Below, one piece after another: positions 1 through 10,352 of a stretch of 64,000 nt of DNA. This stretch comes from Carex sylvatica (taxonomy: Eukaryota; Streptophyta; Magnoliopsida; Poales; Cyperaceae). The position numbers and the translations under genes are program-made. Under the pieces are notes generated by a model that was not told the DNA's origin, searched no databases, and was given only the letters and a program-made list of their open reading frames with translations. Each line of letters starts with the position of its first letter. The first letter of the stretch is position 1. The stretch is taken from positions 1 through 64,000 of the forward strand of contig CAXKVR010000064.1 of the NCBI GenBank assembly GCA_964058845.1, written 5' to 3'.

Positions 1-150
1 AATCAGAATTTCTGTGCGGCCATTCCCTTGAGGTAGTGAGGGGAGAAGCTAATCAGCAAGGTTAACAATCTCAAATATCTGTGAGGACACAAATGGTAAC
101 ATGATTAGATATGGCTAAATCTGGGCTTTGCATAAAAGAGAGAGAACCAT

Positions 151-1287
151 TTATTTCAGTGGAAATAAAAGAGAGAACCAAATTACCACTAGATCATGTG
201 ACAAGGGGAGATGGACCAAATTACCACTTCTCCCTCTCCCTACTCTTGGACGTTGTGACCTACTGCTAGCAACTCTGTCTCGAGGCTGACCGCCCTCATT
301 CTTAGAACCACCCTGACCACCGGAACGTTTTGGCCCACCGTCACCTGAATAGCCTCCCATACCACTGTCACGAGTTCCAGTCTCATCCCCATTTCCGGGG
401 TCTCCCGGCCTACTGTCCTGTACACCATCTAGATCATGTAACTTGGTCCATTTGTTATACACCAACCATAATGTTTCTTTTGCATCGTCTGCATTGTGTA
501 TTCGATTGTAGGACAGTACACGTGAATAGGATCCTTCTAGAAATGCACTGGATAATGTATGCCAACTACGAGCTAAATTCATATTAAAAATGCCAACTTC
601 GACCGATTCATATTGTGCAATATAATTATTGCAGAGCAAATCACGGATAGGTAAAATTCGTGAAGCCTCTGCGAAATATAGAACTATAACAAGAAAACAA
701 TCGTTAGCTTTATCGGAGTTGGCTGGTGTATGGGCATAGTTATCCAAAACTGTTACAGCACTATTCAAAGAAGGTCTTGAAACATTTTGTGATGATGTAG
801 GGGGGGTATATTTGCCGTCAAATCCTAGAGACTCGTGTTGACCCAGAAGACTAGAAAAATTACCCTCGCGTGTGTGCCCGCTAATTAATCTCCATGGTAA
901 TATATTGTTCTCATCACTTAATTGACGGTATCCATAGACCGATAGTGACTCAAGGCTTGTAACAATTTCAATGCTCCTCCCTATATTATTTGTTAATTCA
1001 ATTGTAGACCACCTTGTGTCACTGGTAAGTTTTGACGGACCCACTACACCTAAACCATCATGAAATTGGTTTAAAAGTTCAATGATACGCCTATGATATC
1101 TGTGGATAAAATCTGAATAGACTTCTTCCCGCACATCAAATCTTTCTTGAAGTACTACAGGCATTGGGTAGCTATTTGAGCTAACAGTGTGTGTGTGAGA
1201 GAGAGAGAGTGAACCGACGGGGAAGCCGGAGCAGAGCGATTGACGCGAGCTGGCACAGAGAGGGGCGGGAGGGAGAGAGCCCGTCAA
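151..1287 (-). CDS. RIP-like rRNA N-glycosidase domain protein, array copy 1
   Basis: The frame encodes up to 378 residues. Residues 48-285 read as a ribosome-inactivating-protein domain (RIP family, PF00161), the fold that removes one adenine from the sarcin-ricin loop of large rRNA. Landmarks in order: FDVREEVYSDFI (50-61), the first active-site Tyr in SVYGY (116-120), second Tyr in FDGKY (156-160), the Glu/Arg pair in EASR (207-210), and Trp242 in LARSW. All five expected residues are present. No signal peptide or lectin (B) domain is seen, so it resembles a type 1 or JIP60-type N-terminal domain. Residues 289-354 form a Gly/Arg/Ser-rich tail not typical of the family. The first 41 residues come from GA/CT-repeat DNA; Met42 (1162-1164) is the more likely start. 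Expression and activity are unknown. Confidence 0.72.
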   Translation of the reverse strand: MTGSLPPAPLCASSRQSLCSGFPVGSLSLSHTHTVSSNSYPMPVVLQERFDVREEVYSDFIHRYHRRIIELLNQFHDGLGVVGPSKLTSDTRWSTIELTNNIGRSIEIVTSLESLSVYGYRQLSDENNILPWRLISGHTREGNFSSLLGQHESLGFDGKYTPPTSSQNVSRPSLNSAVTVLDNYAHTPANSDKANDCFLVIVLYFAEASRILPIRDLLCNNYIAQYESVEVGIFNMNLARSWHTLSSAFLEGSYSRVLSYNRIHNADDAKETLWLVYNKWTKLHDLDGVQDSRPGDPGNGDETGTRDSGMGGYSGDGGPKRSGGQGGSKNEGGQPRDRVASSRSQRPRVGRGRSGNLVHLPLSHDLVVIWFSLLFPLK

Positions 1288-1295
1288 AACTTAAT

Positions 1296-1410
1296 GCATA
1301 TCTGGCGTGAGAGAGAGAGAGGGGCGGGAGGGAGAGAAAGCCCGTCAAAACTTTTAGAAAGCCCAAATGAGTGGGCTTGAGGCTTTGTTTTGAGGAGTTA
1401 GGGTGATAAC
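1296..1410 (-). promoter_or_regulatory. GA-rich leader with telo-box and site II motifs upstream of the RIP frame
   Basis: Upstream of each RIP frame, read on the minus strand, is a CT-repeat leader (plus-strand GAGAGAGAGAG runs at 1197-1209 and 1311-1321). Within it a GGGCGGGAGGGAGAG segment occurs twice. Beyond it are paired TGGGCY (site II) elements (GCCCA at 1361 and GGGCT at 1373-1377) and a telo-box core (TTAGGGT at 1398-1404). Telo-box plus site II is a known combination in plant promoters of ribosomal-protein and growth genes. No clear TATA box is visible. Copies recur every 2,297 bp (about 3593-3707, 5890-6004, 8187-8301). Confidence 0.45.
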
Positions 1411-2447
1411 GCTACCTCCTTGTAGCTTAGATCTTTCAGATAAAAAAATATCAACAATAACTGGTATGAATTAATGCATATGACATAAAAAACGAAAATT
1501 ATTACAACTGTAATAATTGTAACTTTTCAAATGTTGGAGCCTTCAGCCATGCAACTTTTATTAACAACTACTGCATATTTTAAATCCGCAATTTGTTAAA
1601 TTGGATAGATTAATTAAAAATGACAATTGGCTGAATTAGATGATAGATATATAGCTTTTTTTGTGTGACAAAAGTGGGGTATACCAACCAATTTTATTAC
1701 GAAAATATTAGTGTGTTTTACAAAAAGGGTTGGTACAGAGACTGTATCAACAAGCCTACAACATACAAAAATTAAACAAAACTAGTTAAGTGCCCATACT
1801 TTGCAATGGAAACGAAACATTTATTTAGTAATTTTTAGATTATAAACTTACAATCATACCAAAAATAGCTTTTAAATTTCATAAATTGTATGAAGAATGG
1901 ATTAAGAGTATGTCTTTAATTTTATTAGTTACAGTGTCTCGTTAAATCTTGAAATTTGTTTATTTATATTTGGATGTGATGTTATGGAAGACGATGAAAA
2001 TAAGTAAATTAATCTGAACTATATAATGATGAAATCAAAATATTAATTGTTTTATAAACCATAATTAATTAAATCAAATTTAGCAAACCAGTATGATTGG
2101 TTTTTGTTTTTTTTGAAAAATCATAAAGACTGAATGGCCATTTCGGCCTCCACATTTACTTTTCCTCCAGACCGAATTGGCCATTCGGTCTCCAAGGTTT
2201 TTTCAGTTTTTCACAATTTTTCGTGCGGTCAATGGTGTAAGAAGGTTTTTTTTTCCCAGACCGAATTGGTCATTCGGCCTTCATGTTTTTTCTTTTAATC
2301 AGAATTTTCTGTGCGGCCATTCCCTTGAGGTAGTGAGGGGAGAAGCTAATCAGCAAGGTTAACAATCTCAAATATCTGTGAGGACACAAATGGTAACATG
2401 ATTAGATATGGCTAAATCTGGGCTTTGCATAAAAGAGAGAGAACCAT

Positions 2448-3584
2448 TTATTTCAGTGGAAATAAAAGAGAGAACCAAATTACCACTAGATCATGTGACA
2501 AGGGGAGATGGACCAAATTACCACTTCTCCCTCTCCCTACTCTTGGACGTTGTGACCTACTGCTAGCAACTCTGTCTCGAGGCTGACCGCCCTCATTCTT
2601 AGAACCACCCTGACCACCGGAACGTTTTGGCCCACCGTCACCTGAATAGCCTCCCATACCACTGTCACGAGTTCCAGTCTCATCCCCATTTCCGGGGTCT
2701 CCCGGCCTACTGTCCTGTACACCATCTAGATCATGTAACTTGGTCCATTTGTTATACACCAACCATAATGTTTCTTTTGCATCGTCTGCATTGTGTATTC
2801 GATTGTAGGACAGTACACGTGAATAGGATCCTTCTAGAAATGCACTGGATAATGTATGCCAACTACGAGCTAAATTCATATTAAAAATGCCAACTTCGAC
2901 CGATTCATATTGTGCAATATAATTATTGCAGAGCAAATCACGGATAGGTAAAATTCGTGAAGCCTCTGCGAAATATAGAACTATAACAAGAAAACAATCG
3001 TTAGCTTTATCGGAGTTGGCTGGTGTATGGGCATAGTTATCCAAAACTGTTACAGCACTATTCAAAGAAGGTCTTGAAACATTTTGTGATGATGTAGGGG
3101 GGGTATATTTGCCGTCAAATCCTAGAGACTCGTGTTGACCCAGAAGACTAGAAAAATTACCCTCGCGTGTGTGCCCGCTAATTAATCTCCATGGTAATAT
3201 ATTGTTCTCATCACTTAATTGACGGTATCCATAGACCGATAGTGACTCAAGGCTTGTAACAATTTCAATGCTCCTCCCTATATTATTTGTTAATTCAATT
3301 GTAGACCACCTTGTGTCACTGGTAAGTTTTGACGGACCCACTACACCTAAACCATCATGAAATTGGTTTAAAAGTTCAATGATACGCCTATGATATCTGT
3401 GGATAAAATCTGAATAGACTTCTTCCCGCACATCAAATCTTTCTTGAAGTACTACAGGCATTGGGTAGCTATTTGAGCTAACAGTGTGTGTGTGAGAGAG
3501 AGAGAGTGAACCGACGGGGAAGCCGGAGCAGAGCGATTGACGCGAGCTGGCACAGAGAGGGGCGGGAGGGAGAGAGCCCGTCAA
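2448..3584 (-). CDS. RIP-like rRNA N-glycosidase domain protein, array copy 2
   Basis: Second array copy, with the same predicted 378-residue product as the copy ending at 151. Its upstream GA-rich leader and promoter-like block lie at 3590-3705 and its 3' side runs into AT-rich DNA and foldback sequence. The frame has no internal stop, so selection, recent duplication or homogenisation has kept it open. The likely start is Met42 (about 3459-3461). The Glu/Arg pair and Trp that define the RIP active site are unchanged. Confidence 0.72.
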   Translation of the reverse strand: MTGSLPPAPLCASSRQSLCSGFPVGSLSLSHTHTVSSNSYPMPVVLQERFDVREEVYSDFIHRYHRRIIELLNQFHDGLGVVGPSKLTSDTRWSTIELTNNIGRSIEIVTSLESLSVYGYRQLSDENNILPWRLISGHTREGNFSSLLGQHESLGFDGKYTPPTSSQNVSRPSLNSAVTVLDNYAHTPANSDKANDCFLVIVLYFAEASRILPIRDLLCNNYIAQYESVEVGIFNMNLARSWHTLSSAFLEGSYSRVLSYNRIHNADDAKETLWLVYNKWTKLHDLDGVQDSRPGDPGNGDETGTRDSGMGGYSGDGGPKRSGGQGGSKNEGGQPRDRVASSRSQRPRVGRGRSGNLVHLPLSHDLVVIWFSLLFPLK

Positions 3585-4744
3585 AACTTAATGCATATCT
3601 GGCGTGAGAGAGAGAGAGGGGCGGGAGGGAGAGAAAGCCCGTCAAAACTTTTAGAAAGCCCAAATGAGTGGGCTTGAGGCTTTGTTTTGAGGAGTTAGGG
3701 TGATAACGCTACCTCCTTGTAGCTTAGATCTTTCAGATAAAAAAATATCAACAATAACTGGTATGAATTAATGCATATGACATAAAAAACGAAAATTATT
3801 ACAACTGTAATAATTGTAACTTTTCAAATGTTGGAGCCTTCAGCCATGCAACTTTTATTAACAACTACTGCATATTTTAAATCCGCAATTTGTTAAATTG
3901 GATAGATTAATTAAAAATGACAATTGGCTGAATTAGATGATAGATATATAGCTTTTTTTGTGTGACAAAAGTGGGGTATACCAACCAATTTTATTACGAA
4001 AATATTAGTGTGTTTTACAAAAAGGGTTGGTACAGAGACTGTATCAACAAGCCTACAACATACAAAAATTAAACAAAACTAGTTAAGTGCCCATACTTTG
4101 CAATGGAAACGAAACATTTATTTAGTAATTTTTAGATTATAAACTTACAATCATACCAAAAATAGCTTTTAAATTTCATAAATTGTATGAAGAATGGATT
4201 AAGAGTATGTCTTTAATTTTATTAGTTACAGTGTCTCGTTAAATCTTGAAATTTGTTTATTTATATTTGGATGTGATGTTATGGAAGACGATGAAAATAA
4301 GTAAATTAATCTGAACTATATAATGATGAAATCAAAATATTAATTGTTTTATAAACCATAATTAATTAAATCAAATTTAGCAAACCAGTATGATTGGTTT
4401 TTGTTTTTTTTGAAAAATCATAAAGACTGAATGGCCATTTCGGCCTCCACATTTACTTTTCCTCCAGACCGAATTGGCCATTCGGTCTCCAAGGTTTTTT
4501 CAGTTTTTCACAATTTTTCGTGCGGTCAATGGTGTAAGAAGGTTTTTTTTTCCCAGACCGAATTGGTCATTCGGCCTTCATGTTTTTTCTTTTAATCAGA
4601 ATTTTCTGTGCGGCCATTCCCTTGAGGTAGTGAGGGGAGAAGCTAATCAGCAAGGTTAACAATCTCAAATATCTGTGAGGACACAAATGGTAACATGATT
4701 AGATATGGCTAAATCTGGGCTTTGCATAAAAGAGAGAGAACCAT

Positions 4745-5881
4745 TTATTTCAGTGGAAATAAAAGAGAGAACCAAATTACCACTAGATCATGTGACAAGG
4801 GGAGATGGACCAAATTACCACTTCTCCCTCTCCCTACTCTTGGACGTTGTGACCTACTGCTAGCAACTCTGTCTCGAGGCTGACCGCCCTCATTCTTAGA
4901 ACCACCCTGACCACCGGAACGTTTTGGCCCACCGTCACCTGAATAGCCTCCCATACCACTGTCACGAGTTCCAGTCTCATCCCCATTTCCGGGGTCTCCC
5001 GGCCTACTGTCCTGTACACCATCTAGATCATGTAACTTGGTCCATTTGTTATACACCAACCATAATGTTTCTTTTGCATCGTCTGCATTGTGTATTCGAT
5101 TGTAGGACAGTACACGTGAATAGGATCCTTCTAGAAATGCACTGGATAATGTATGCCAACTACGAGCTAAATTCATATTAAAAATGCCAACTTCGACCGA
5201 TTCATATTGTGCAATATAATTATTGCAGAGCAAATCACGGATAGGTAAAATTCGTGAAGCCTCTGCGAAATATAGAACTATAACAAGAAAACAATCGTTA
5301 GCTTTATCGGAGTTGGCTGGTGTATGGGCATAGTTATCCAAAACTGTTACAGCACTATTCAAAGAAGGTCTTGAAACATTTTGTGATGATGTAGGGGGGG
5401 TATATTTGCCGTCAAATCCTAGAGACTCGTGTTGACCCAGAAGACTAGAAAAATTACCCTCGCGTGTGTGCCCGCTAATTAATCTCCATGGTAATATATT
5501 GTTCTCATCACTTAATTGACGGTATCCATAGACCGATAGTGACTCAAGGCTTGTAACAATTTCAATGCTCCTCCCTATATTATTTGTTAATTCAATTGTA
5601 GACCACCTTGTGTCACTGGTAAGTTTTGACGGACCCACTACACCTAAACCATCATGAAATTGGTTTAAAAGTTCAATGATACGCCTATGATATCTGTGGA
5701 TAAAATCTGAATAGACTTCTTCCCGCACATCAAATCTTTCTTGAAGTACTACAGGCATTGGGTAGCTATTTGAGCTAACAGTGTGTGTGTGAGAGAGAGA
5801 GAGTGAACCGACGGGGAAGCCGGAGCAGAGCGATTGACGCGAGCTGGCACAGAGAGGGGCGGGAGGGAGAGAGCCCGTCAA
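4745..5881 (-). CDS. RIP-like rRNA N-glycosidase domain protein, array copy 3
   Basis: Third array copy, again with an identical predicted product. Head-to-tail orientation and constant 2,297-bp spacing mean each copy has its own leader and upstream block. No intron is needed inside the RIP domain. The likely start is Met42 (about 5756-5758). Whether the copies are transcribed separately or form a largely silent array cannot be told from sequence. Confidence 0.72.
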   Translation of the reverse strand: MTGSLPPAPLCASSRQSLCSGFPVGSLSLSHTHTVSSNSYPMPVVLQERFDVREEVYSDFIHRYHRRIIELLNQFHDGLGVVGPSKLTSDTRWSTIELTNNIGRSIEIVTSLESLSVYGYRQLSDENNILPWRLISGHTREGNFSSLLGQHESLGFDGKYTPPTSSQNVSRPSLNSAVTVLDNYAHTPANSDKANDCFLVIVLYFAEASRILPIRDLLCNNYIAQYESVEVGIFNMNLARSWHTLSSAFLEGSYSRVLSYNRIHNADDAKETLWLVYNKWTKLHDLDGVQDSRPGDPGNGDETGTRDSGMGGYSGDGGPKRSGGQGGSKNEGGQPRDRVASSRSQRPRVGRGRSGNLVHLPLSHDLVVIWFSLLFPLK

Positions 5882-7041
5882 AACTTAATGCATATCTGGC
5901 GTGAGAGAGAGAGAGGGGCGGGAGGGAGAGAAAGCCCGTCAAAACTTTTAGAAAGCCCAAATGAGTGGGCTTGAGGCTTTGTTTTGAGGAGTTAGGGTGA
6001 TAACGCTACCTCCTTGTAGCTTAGATCTTTCAGATAAAAAAATATCAACAATAACTGGTATGAATTAATGCATATGACATAAAAAACGAAAATTATTACA
6101 ACTGTAATAATTGTAACTTTTCAAATGTTGGAGCCTTCAGCCATGCAACTTTTATTAACAACTACTGCATATTTTAAATCCGCAATTTGTTAAATTGGAT
6201 AGATTAATTAAAAATGACAATTGGCTGAATTAGATGATAGATATATAGCTTTTTTTGTGTGACAAAAGTGGGGTATACCAACCAATTTTATTACGAAAAT
6301 ATTAGTGTGTTTTACAAAAAGGGTTGGTACAGAGACTGTATCAACAAGCCTACAACATACAAAAATTAAACAAAACTAGTTAAGTGCCCATACTTTGCAA
6401 TGGAAACGAAACATTTATTTAGTAATTTTTAGATTATAAACTTACAATCATACCAAAAATAGCTTTTAAATTTCATAAATTGTATGAAGAATGGATTAAG
6501 AGTATGTCTTTAATTTTATTAGTTACAGTGTCTCGTTAAATCTTGAAATTTGTTTATTTATATTTGGATGTGATGTTATGGAAGACGATGAAAATAAGTA
6601 AATTAATCTGAACTATATAATGATGAAATCAAAATATTAATTGTTTTATAAACCATAATTAATTAAATCAAATTTAGCAAACCAGTATGATTGGTTTTTG
6701 TTTTTTTTGAAAAATCATAAAGACTAAATGGCCATTTCGGCCTCCACATTTACTTTTCCTCCAGACCGAATTGGCCATTCGGTCTCCAAGGTTTTTTCAG
6801 TTTTTCACAATTTTTCGTGCGGTCAATGGTGTAAGAAGGTTTTTTTTTCCCAGACCGAATTGGTCATTCGGCCTTCATGTTTTTTTTTTTAATCAGAATT
6901 TTCTGTGCGGCCATTCCCTTGAGGTAGTGAGGGGAGAAGCTAATCAGCAAGGTTAACAATCTCAAATATCTGTGAGGACACAAATGGTAACATGATTAGA
7001 TATGGCTAAATCTGGGCTTTGCATAAAAGAGAGAGAACCAT

Positions 7042-8178
7042 TTATTTCAGTGGAAATAAAAGAGAGAACCAAATTACCACTAGATCATGTGACAAGGGGA
7101 GATGGACCAAATTACCACTTCTCCCTCTCCCTACTCTTGGACGTTGTGACCTACTGCTAGCAACTCTGTCTCGAGGCTGACCGCCCTCATTCTTAGAACC
7201 ACCCTGACCACCGGAACGTTTTGGCCCACCGTCACCTGAATAGCCTCCCATACCACTGTCACGAGTTCCAGTCTCATCCCCATTTCCGGGGTCTCCCGGC
7301 CTACTGTCCTGTACACCATCTAGATCATGTAACTTGGTCCATTTGTTATACACCAACCATAATGTTTCTTTTGCATCGTCTGCATTGTGTATTCGATTGT
7401 AGGACAGTACACGTGAATAGGATCCTTCTAGAAATGCACTGGATAATGTATGCCAACTACGAGCTAAATTCATATTAAAAATGCCAACTTCGACCGATTC
7501 ATATTGTGCAATATAATTATTGCAGAGCAAATCACGGATAGGTAAAATTCGTGAAGCCTCTGCGAAATATAGAACTATAACAAGAAAACAATCGTTAGCT
7601 TTATCGGAGTTGGCTGGTGTATGGGCATAGTTATCCAAAACTGTTACAGCACTATTCAAAGAAGGTCTTGAAACATTTTGTGATGATGTAGGGGAGGTAT
7701 ATTTGCCGTCAAATCCTAGAGACTCGTGTTGACCCAGAAGACTAGAAAAATTACCCTCGCGTGTGTGCCCGCTAATTAATCTCCATGGTAATATATTGTT
7801 CTCATCACTTAATTGACGGTATCCATAGACCGATAGTGACTCAAGGCTTGTAACAATTTCAATGCTCCTCCCTATATTATTTGTTAATTCAATTGTAGAC
7901 CACCTTGTGTCACTGGTAAGTTTTGACGGACCCACTACACCTAAACCATCATGAAATTGGTTTAAAAGTTCAATGATACGCCTATGATATCTGTGGATAA
8001 AATCTGAATAGACTTCTTCCCGCACATCAAATCTTTCTTGAAGTACTACAGGCATTGGGTAGCTATTTGAGCTAACAGTGTGTGTGTGAGAGAGAGAGAG
8101 TGAACCGACGGGGAAGCCGGAGCAGAGCGATTGACGCGAGCTGGCACAGAGAGGGGCGGGAGGGAGAGAGCCCGTCAA
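7042..8178 (-). CDS. RIP-like rRNA N-glycosidase domain protein, array copy 4 (edge copy, Pro162Ser)
   Basis: Fourth copy, at the right edge of the array. It differs from the other three by one residue: Pro162 is Ser, from one G to A change on the plus strand at about 7695, just after the second active-site Tyr (Tyr160). All expected catalytic residues are kept. The flanking unit is more diverged than the others (several substitutions between 8840 and 9190), which fits an older edge copy less exposed to homogenisation. Confidence 0.72.
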   Translation of the reverse strand: MTGSLPPAPLCASSRQSLCSGFPVGSLSLSHTHTVSSNSYPMPVVLQERFDVREEVYSDFIHRYHRRIIELLNQFHDGLGVVGPSKLTSDTRWSTIELTNNIGRSIEIVTSLESLSVYGYRQLSDENNILPWRLISGHTREGNFSSLLGQHESLGFDGKYTSPTSSQNVSRPSLNSAVTVLDNYAHTPANSDKANDCFLVIVLYFAEASRILPIRDLLCNNYIAQYESVEVGIFNMNLARSWHTLSSAFLEGSYSRVLSYNRIHNADDAKETLWLVYNKWTKLHDLDGVQDSRPGDPGNGDETGTRDSGMGGYSGDGGPKRSGGQGGSKNEGGQPRDRVASSRSQRPRVGRGRSGNLVHLPLSHDLVVIWFSLLFPLK

Positions 8179-8940
8179 AACTTAATGCATATCTGGCGTG
8201 AGAGAGAGAGAGGGGCGGGAGGGAGAGAAAGCCCGTCAAAACTTTTAGAAAGCCCAAATGAGTGGGCTTGAGGCTTTGTTTTGAGGAGTTAGGGTGATAA
8301 CGCTACCTCCTTGTAGCTTAGATCTTTCAGATAAAAAAATATCAACAATAACTGGTATGAATTAATGCATATGACATAAAAAACGAAAATTATTACAACT
8401 GTAATAATTGTAACTTTTCAAATGTTGGAGCCTTCAGCCATGCAACTTTTATTAACAACTACTGCATATTTTAAATCCGCAATTTGTTAAATTGGATAGA
8501 TTAATTAAAAATGACAATTGGCTGAATTAGATGATAGATATATAGCTTTTTTTGTGTGACAAAAGTGGGGTATACCAACCAATTTTATTACGAAAATATT
8601 AGTGTGTTTTACAAAAAGGGTTGGTACAGAGACTGTATCAACAAGCCTACAACATACAAAAATTAAACAAAACTAGTTAAGTGCCCATACTTTGCAATGG
8701 AAACGAAACATTTATTTAGTAATTTTTAGATTATAAACTTACAATCATACCAAAAATAGCTTTTAAATTTCATAAATTGTATGAAGAATGGATTAAGAGT
8801 ATGTCTTTAATTTTATTAGTTACAGTGTCTCGTTAAATCTTGAAATTTATTTATTTATATTTGGATGTGATGTTATGGAAGACGATGAAAATAAGTAAAT
8901 TAATCTGAACTATATAATGATGATATCAAAATATTAATTG

Positions 8941-10352
8941 TTTTATAAACCATAATTAATCAAATCAAATTTAGCAAACCAGTATGATTGGTTTTTGTTT
9001 TTTTTGAAAAATCATAAAGACTAAATGGCCATTTCGGTCTCCATATTTACGTTTCCTCCAGACCGAATTGGCCATTCAGCCTCCAAGGTTTTTTCAGTTT
9101 TTCACAATTTTTCTTGCGGTCAATGGTGTAAGAAGGTTTTTTTTCCTTGACCGAATTGGTCATTCGGCCTTCATGTTTTTTTTTTAATCACAATTTTCTG
9201 TGCGGCCAAGATTTTTTTCCTCGAGATCGAAATGACAATTCGGTCTTGGTTTTTTTTTTATAAACCATAATTAATAAAAATAATTTTTTTGTTTAGTGTA
9301 ATTTGAGTTTTTGTAGTGTAATGAATAGTTATAGAATTTTTTAGTTTGCATGCAATTTATCGATATTTTTATTAATATACAACTTAATTTAGATCATTCA
9401 AAAAGTGATTACACCAACATGTAAAGCATTCAAAAATACACAGAATTGACACAAATTTCAATTTATTTGGATTTTTCTACAATTAGTTATGATTTTTCAA
9501 AGTTCAGCCTTTGAAAAAACTTTAAATAGCCATAATTTGATTAGAAAAGTCGAATTTGCGCGTATGACAACTTTTTGGAAAGGGGGGGAGGAGACGGATC
9601 TGAATGTCGCCTCGGGGGTCACCTTTAGTCATTCGAAGCATCAGAATTTAAAAAAAAAATCATTTAGTGCCTCAAAAATTCAGTTTAAGTTTTCGTTCAA
9701 CGGTAGACGTACAACGATCAGTATTTTGTTTAGTATAATTTAGGTTTTTGTAGTGTAGTTATTAATTGTAGATTTTTTAGTTTGCATACAAAGTAATTTA
9801 GCTTTTTGCATGTAGTATAAATTAATTGTTAAAAGTGGAATTTAAGTTTATGTAGTGTAATTAGTAATTGTATAAATTTTTAGTTTGCATGTAGTTTAAT
9901 TATTAATTGTATAATTATTTAGTTTGCATGTAGAGTAATTTAGCTTTTGGCATGTAGTATAAATCAATTGTTGAATGATTTAATTTTTTTAGTGTAATTG
10001 TAGGATAATGTAGAGTAATAGAATAAATGTTAATATTTAATTGGGTTTGCATGTCATGCATGTTAATATTTAATTGGATTTGTATGTTAATATTTTTTTG
10101 GAGGGAGAAGAAGGGTATTAAAAAAAAACATTTTGGAGACTGAATTCCCAATTCGGTCTGGGGTTATTCAGATCTTCTGTGGTTGCATCCATGAAAAAGA
10201 TAAAAACAACAGGGAGCTGAATTGGGATTCGATCCCAGAAAAAGCAAAATGGGGAGACCGAATTCCCAATTCGGTCTTTACGGGTTTTGAAAAAGAAAAA
10301 CTAATCATACTGCTTTGCTAAATTTGATTTGATTAATTATGGTTTATAAAAA
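8941..10352. mobile_element. Foldback/TIR element with palindromic words
   Basis: Inverted arms: 8941-9020 matches the reverse complement of 10277-10352 over about 75 bp, including CAAATCAAATTTAGCAAACC and its complement. A further inverted copy of the outer end starts near 9250, so the structure may be nested. Between the arms are repeated words close to AGACCGAATTNNCNATTCGG (about 9018, 9059, 9148, 9222, 10136, 10214, 10255). The rest is AT-rich, with degenerate tandem repeats at 9724-10090. No transposase was seen and no convincing TSD was found. Its left 270 bp also closes every array unit (2047-2319 and repeats). Confidence 0.6.
9724..10090. repeat. Degenerate AT-rich tandem repeats inside the foldback element
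   Basis: Words such as TTTTTAGTTTGCATGTAGT and TTTAGCTTTTGGCATGTAGT recur several times in variable order. No open reading frame of interest was seen; this looks like decayed internal tandem repetition of the element. Confidence 0.5.

Larger units (their letters stand above)
1..9208. repeat. Tandem array of a 2,297-bp unit, four copies, open to the left
   Basis: Units run 23-2319, 2320-4616, 4617-6913 and 6914-9208; bases 1-22 are the tail of a further unit, so the array continues beyond the window. The first three units differ by only a few bases (for example one T near base 11, G to A at about 6726, C to T in the T-run near 6890). The last unit has more changes after about 8840, as expected for an array edge. 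Each unit holds one minus-strand RIP-like frame, a GA-rich leader, a telo-box/site II promoter-like block, about 600 bp of AT-rich DNA and the left part of a foldback element. The junction follows the word GCGGCCA. Near-identity means either recent amplification or homogenisation; an assembly duplication cannot be excluded. Confidence 0.95.

Noticed and set aside
240..587. Short frames overlapping the RIP coding region on both strands (62 and 85 codons, repeated in each unit)
   Set aside because: They are shadows of the RIP frame: they recur only because the unit is repeated and show no domain or start context.
2177..2362. Plus-strand 61-codon frame across the foldback arm in each unit
   Set aside because: It is driven by T-runs and palindromic words and has no protein-like composition.
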